From positions 6,448,001 to 6,512,000 of the forward strand of contig NZ_JANADO010000001.1 of the NCBI RefSeq assembly GCF_024199845.1: a stretch of 64,000 nucleotides of DNA, written 5' to 3'. The notes under the pieces are model-generated. The model was not told where the DNA came from and made no database searches. It saw only the letters and a list, made by a program, of their open reading frames with translations. Source of the stretch: Bradyrhizobium sp. CCGB12. Its GTDB lineage: Bacteria > Pseudomonadota > Alphaproteobacteria > Rhizobiales > Xanthobacteraceae. The position numbers were made by a program, and so were the translations under genes. Within the stretch, counting starts at the first letter, position 1; each line of letters opens with the position of its first letter. Below, piece after piece: positions 61,701-64,000 of this stretch.

Positions 61701-63302
61701 CGTGATGGTGATCGGGATGAGTTTGGACTCGGGATTCACCACGAAATTGGTATCGACGCGGACCATGTAGGTCAGCGTCAGCGTTTCGCCCGCCGCGAGG
61801 AAGTCGAAGACGTGGTCTGGAATCGTGTAGGTCCAGACCGCCGAGCCGTTGTTGTTGTTGGCGCCATCGGCGACGACGCCGATCTGGATCTGCGTCGCCG
61901 CGATGTCCTGCTTCTGGAGCGCGGAGAGAGAGCCGGTGACGTCCTGCTGGCCGGCGTTCTTGTAGACGTAGTTCGGCGCCTCGGCGAGGCTCACCGATAC
62001 CGACGGACGGTCGCCGAGGTTTTGATCGACGAAGGTGATCCGGCCGGAGACCGTGTCGGGCGTGGTATCGCCGGTGGTGTCCGCGCGCTCGGTCAGCGAG
62101 AACGCCGTCTTTACATTGCCGCCGAGATCGAGGCTTTGTGCCAGCGGCTGGCCGGGAATACGGAATGCCGTCGGCGTGGAGATGCCGGGGCCGACCTCTC
62201 CCCGCGGATTGAAGTTGACGAACGTCGCGATCGCGGCGGGGCCCGACCCGGACTTGAACACCACGTCCTGGCTGATCGGCGTGATCGTGTCGGTGAAGTT
62301 CGTGGTCAGCTTGGTGTTGGTGTTGTTGTCGGTGAACTTCAGCGTGAACACGTCCGTGATCAGCTTCTGCACGTCCGGCGACAGCAGTCCATTGGTGATC
62401 TGGACGTTGCCGCCGCTGATCTGGATCATCTGGCCGGCCTGGTTGACCGTCGCGATCGGCAGCAGCGTGACCTTGTCGAACAGGATGTAGGAGCCCGTCG
62501 TGCCGTTCGGCTCGACCAGCACCTGGAAGCTCGCCTGCGGCTGCGGGTCGCCGCCGCCGGCGGGAACGACGAAGTTGATCTGGGTCAGCACCGCCGTGCC
62601 GCGGATGCCCATGGTGGCGACGGGCGTGTCGATCTTCATGTCGCCGTGCTTGGCGGTCTCGCCGGCGACGAACGTGATGGTGCCGGCGACCAGGCTCAGC
62701 AGCGAGGAGTTGCTGGAGCCGTTGGGGTCGTAGACCATCTCGTTCAGCACCATCCGCGCATTGGAGGACAGGCCGAACACGGTGCCGTCGATGAAGGTGA
62801 TGCCCAGCGTCGAATCGGCGCCGGTCGAGACCACATCGCCCTTCTCGACATTGTCGCCATTGTTCAGGATGACCGAGACGCCGTTGCGAATCGCGGTCGC
62901 GCTGCCCACGAGCTTGGTGACGTGGCCGATGACCTGGGCCGCAGCGGCGCCGGGCGCGGCCTGCGCAACCTGGACATGGCCGGTGAGTGCGTTGACGATG
63001 TCGCCGGTGAGATGGGCACCGTCGGGCGAGGCGATCGCCGCGCGCTTGTCGCCCCTGAAATAATCGTGAACGACAAACTCATGCCCCTCATGGGACAGTA
63101 CGAGGTCGAGGCCCGCGCGCTTGAACTCGCCGTTGAAGATCAGGTTGGGGTCGGGAACAACGAACGCGCCATCAGGCAAGTGACCATGCCCTTTTGCAAT
63201 AAAGGGCTTGGCAAAAAATGAATCGACATGGACATCGGTGGGCGAGCGGGAACCCAGGCCGTCCAAAGACATCGCGGCGTCAAATTTGCCAGCGTAATTC
63301 AA
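58773..63302 (-). CDS. FecR-domain / VCBS-repeat giant surface protein, likely type I secreted
   Basis: 1509 residues. No Sec signal peptide. A FecR-type domain lies at about 125-245 (LNNGDNVEKGDVVSTGADST; MKIDTPVATMGIRGTA), then VCBS/cadherin-like repeats from about 420 to 1103; the last three units begin near residues 694, 830 and 967 and are about 137 residues long. A further Ca-binding-like region (about 1110-1370) leads to an RTX-like AGKDVIFAADTNDTLTGGGA (about 1385) and a C-terminal tail ASDFIFHIT. RTX with a C-terminal signal means export by a type I system, probably the PrtD/HlyD pair at 50.5-53.8 kb. Adhesin or biofilm role likely. Confidence 0.93.
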   Translation of the reverse strand: MNYAGKFDAAMSLDGLGSRSPTDVHVDSFFAKPFIAKGHGHLPDGAFVVPDPNLIFNGEFKRAGLDLVLSHEGHEFVVHDYFRGDKRAAIASPDGAHLTGDIVNALTGHVQVAQAAPGAAAAQVIGHVTKLVGSATAIRNGVSVILNNGDNVEKGDVVSTGADSTLGITFIDGTVFGLSSNARMVLNEMVYDPNGSSNSSLLSLVAGTITFVAGETAKHGDMKIDTPVATMGIRGTAVLTQINFVVPAGGGDPQPQASFQVLVEPNGTTGSYILFDKVTLLPIATVNQAGQMIQISGGNVQITNGLLSPDVQKLITDVFTLKFTDNNTNTKLTTNFTDTITPISQDVVFKSGSGPAAIATFVNFNPRGEVGPGISTPTAFRIPGQPLAQSLDLGGNVKTAFSLTERADTTGDTTPDTVSGRITFVDQNLGDRPSVSVSLAEAPNYVYKNAGQQDVTGSLSALQKQDIAATQIQIGVVADGANNNNGSAVWTYTIPDHVFDFLAAGETLTLTYMVRVDTNFVVNPESKLIPITITITGTNDKPTVATSGGTVIEKVGTGNEALDTITGTVTFTDVDLTDRPIVSAALSPTQPFKYLDAEGNDITATLTPEQRAAIAAVEAPLTVVQGAGNSNNGSATWTYSVADHLFDFLAEGEKLTLNYVVQVDDGHGGVVSTPISVSINGADVNVEGTNDVPTIVEDSTTPTGAVQEDTAATLLADGTVAFNDPDLTDVHTASFALKSTLSSAHLPGFNNGTSHIGTFALAAVSESPGVSSRGSVGWTFTVADNDPVLQSLAKGQTITQVYTVTVDDHHGGTVTQDVTVTITGTNDAPTITSSAAAATGKVAEDTGLTLSVAGTLAIQDLDLIDTHTAQAAFKSSTSSAHLPGFDDDTPLGTFTIDSAVAEFNTDTDNSATLGWHFSLDNCNPVLQSLAQGQSITQVYTVTFTDDHGAQVSQDVTVTIDGANDAPTITSDAADAAGAVTEDTGATLSIDGTLAIQDVDLIDTHTAQAVFKSSTSSADLPGFDDHTPLGTFTIDSAVAELSTDTDNSATLGWHFSLDNSNAVLQSLAQGQTITQVYTVTFTDDHGAQVSQDVTVTINGANDAPTLADATLASVAGNDTDPDGATIGSLFAGKFSDIDAGSSLKAIVVTSDTAAASQGVWQYELAGTHQWVDVGSVGDTHGLVLSPDTLIRFVPADGFTGTPDALGVHALDDTYAGAITTDASTPATIDLTATGTGGTTPVSHDLTNIGTSVTAAPAVGPVIDTEHFQIEHVRENSTDIIYDLVVTDTDAGAATDDFTVTVSTAHPNLSRVDFHPASGSLDAINTGFETGITYNPTGASTDQYPTPPEADQITLTVTDKTTGLFDTVHFIFNETGDTSQGIILEGTAGKDVIFAADTNDTLTGGGAKDQFVFAPGAIGYDDAGHLVTDFSHTITDFTVGLDKIDLRQFSDVNSIDSLHIVQQQGSGDTLVTWQQQVMQPEGAPVTETESLLLRNVIAANLKASDFIFHIT
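59991..60812. repeat. Two near-identical tandem VCBS repeat units inside the giant surface protein
   Basis: Units beginning at 59991, 60402 and 60813 (read along the plus strand) repeat with a period of exactly 411 bp. The sequence blocks GTGACGGTGACGTCCTGCGA and CTGAAGTGCCAGCCCAGCGT recur almost unchanged. The flanking older repeats differ much more, so this pair arose by recent tandem duplication or gene conversion. Confidence 0.85.
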
Positions 63303-63925
63303 CCGGGCACCGTAAAAAGGGTTAAAATCTAAAGAAGTATCGAGCGCCTAAGCTTGCATAGCATTACCGAGTCCTTAGCGAAACCATCTATTGCTTGTGT
63401 GATTTCGCGTCACCGAACGGCTGGGGGCGCTATCGGACTGCGCTTCCATAGAGGAAACGGGAGGATTCTCAAAATATCTAAAAGCATAATTATGCTTATC
63501 CGCGTCCATTTTCAGTACCCCCATGTATTGCATCGTATAAATCTGACAACGAATACTTGTGTCATCTTTTCTTCGTAGTGCCCCGCTCCACACTGGGGCA
63601 AATACGGAGCCAAATCTGTGACCTAACTAACAGAACCCGGGAAATAGCGGGGCCGTTAGCCATAGGGCGCGAAATTGGCGGCCACACAACCAGGACCTGC
63701 AATTGCTTCCATTTCGCGGGCAGGCGGCGCGCAGACCTAGCCCCTGATTCGTAAAATTTTACGCAATGTGGGCAGGCCCGTTTCAGCCTGTTCCCCGGTT
63801 TTGGAACCCCTGCCGGGCGCGTTAAGCAGAACAAAACGGCCAGTCTCGCACTATCTCCGCGAAAGCAACAAAGCCCGGCACGTCGAGATCGGGGGATCTC
63901 GCGAAGCCTGGGAAGGGGATGTCAG
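63303..63925. other. 623-bp gene-free region with two palindromes, upstream of the surface-protein gene
   Basis: Locally AT-richer than the rest of the window. It holds a 12-bp palindrome GCATAATTATGC (63483-63494) and a 14-bp palindrome CGTAAAATTTTACG (63750-63763). Several short frames are present, none resembling a protein. It separates the leftward surface-protein gene from the rightward gene at 63926 and probably carries both promoters. Confidence 0.5.
63750..63763. promoter_or_regulatory. Candidate operator: CGTAAAATTTTACG palindrome
   Basis: Perfect 14-bp palindrome in the divergent gap, 163 bp upstream of the gene at 63926. AT-rich centre between GC ends is compatible with a regulator site. 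No family can be named. Confidence 0.35.
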
Positions 63926-64000
63926 ATGGAGACCGCTGCTCGCTCGCGCGCCTGGCGCGCAATCCTTGTCATGTGCGGATTGATCCTGTTCGGATCGGCC
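63926..64000 (+). CDS. Start of a secreted or membrane protein, cut by the window end
   Basis: 25 codons from ATG 63926 (RBS GGAAGGGGA at 63911-63919) read METAARSRAWRAILVMCGLI followed by LFGSA: a basic n-region and a hydrophobic core, i.e. a signal peptide or membrane anchor. Divergent from the giant surface protein across 623 bp. Nothing of the mature protein is visible, so its identity cannot be given; an outer-membrane component for the type I system or a regulator of the surface protein are only guesses. Confidence 0.55.
   Translation, partial: METAARSRAWRAILVMCGLILFGSA

Noticed and set aside
58671..63221. 1516-codon open frame on the plus strand opposite the giant surface protein.
   Set aside because: Arg/Glu/Gly/Val-rich translation with repeating periodicity that mirrors the VCBS units; it is the antisense shadow of a GC-rich repeat gene whose own product has recognisable domains.

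Overview
The window is a 64 kb stretch of a high-GC alphaproteobacterial chromosome and looks like Bradyrhizobium or a close relative. Four things point there: an MbfA-type ferritin-like iron exporter preceded by a perfect Irr iron-control element, a large supply of acyl-CoA, SDR and amidase catabolic genes, several families of palindromic intergenic repeats typical of the group, and an IS110/IS1111 insertion sequence sitting in one of those repeats. No phage, plasmid, CRISPR or symbiosis-island genes are visible.

Layout. 1-3.8 kb: an acyl-CoA ligase (cut by the window edge) and an FCD-type GntR regulator, divergent from a branched-chain-amino-acid-type periplasmic binding protein; two copies of an 11-bp palindrome lie between them. 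3.9-13.8 kb: an AraC regulator divergent from a six-gene operon (acyl-CoA ligase, sugar-type ABC permease, binding protein, a second permease fused to a cytosolic-type beta-propeller, a second beta-propeller protein, and a two-domain ATPase). This is a complete transporter coupled to acyl-CoA activation, substrate unknown. 14-19 kb: a zinc-ribbon/cyclase/ATPase/TPR signalling protein, an orphan hypothetical, an FkbM methyltransferase and tRNA-fMet. 19.5-31 kb: aldehyde dehydrogenase, GMC oxidoreductase, SDRs, CvpA-like and DUF3775-like proteins, and a run of two metallo-beta-lactamase-fold hydrolases, a fumarylacetoacetase-family protein, a GST and an epoxide-hydrolase-like protein. 31-33.6 kb: mbfA and the insertion sequence. 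33.7-47.6 kb: amidase, Zn alcohol dehydrogenase, AidB-like acyl-CoA dehydrogenase, SDR, enoyl-CoA hydratase, a 55-residue stand-alone sigma-70 region-1.1-like protein, GNAT, DUF1127, LysR, MFS transporter, a Rieske/amidohydrolase/amidohydrolase operon and a frameshifted CinA-like gene. 47.6-58.6 kb: small proteins, AMP nucleosidase, a type I secretion ATPase and adaptor, a GlsB-like protein, an AtzG/AtzE-like amidase pair and a CHASE2 adenylate cyclase. 58.8-63.3 kb: a 1509-residue FecR/VCBS-repeat surface protein with RTX-like end, the probable type I secretion cargo. The last 75 bases start a new secreted or membrane protein.

The most interesting signal is in the non-coding right end of the IS1111-type element. 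It can be folded by eye into two consecutive stem-loops whose internal loops carry short matches to the left target, the right target and the element's own end. This is the architecture expected of a bridge (seeker) RNA, placed downstream of the transposase as expected for the IS1111 group. It is followed in interest by the permease-propeller fusion operon, the stand-alone sigma 1.1 mini-protein, and the paired operator sites in front of the FCD regulator.
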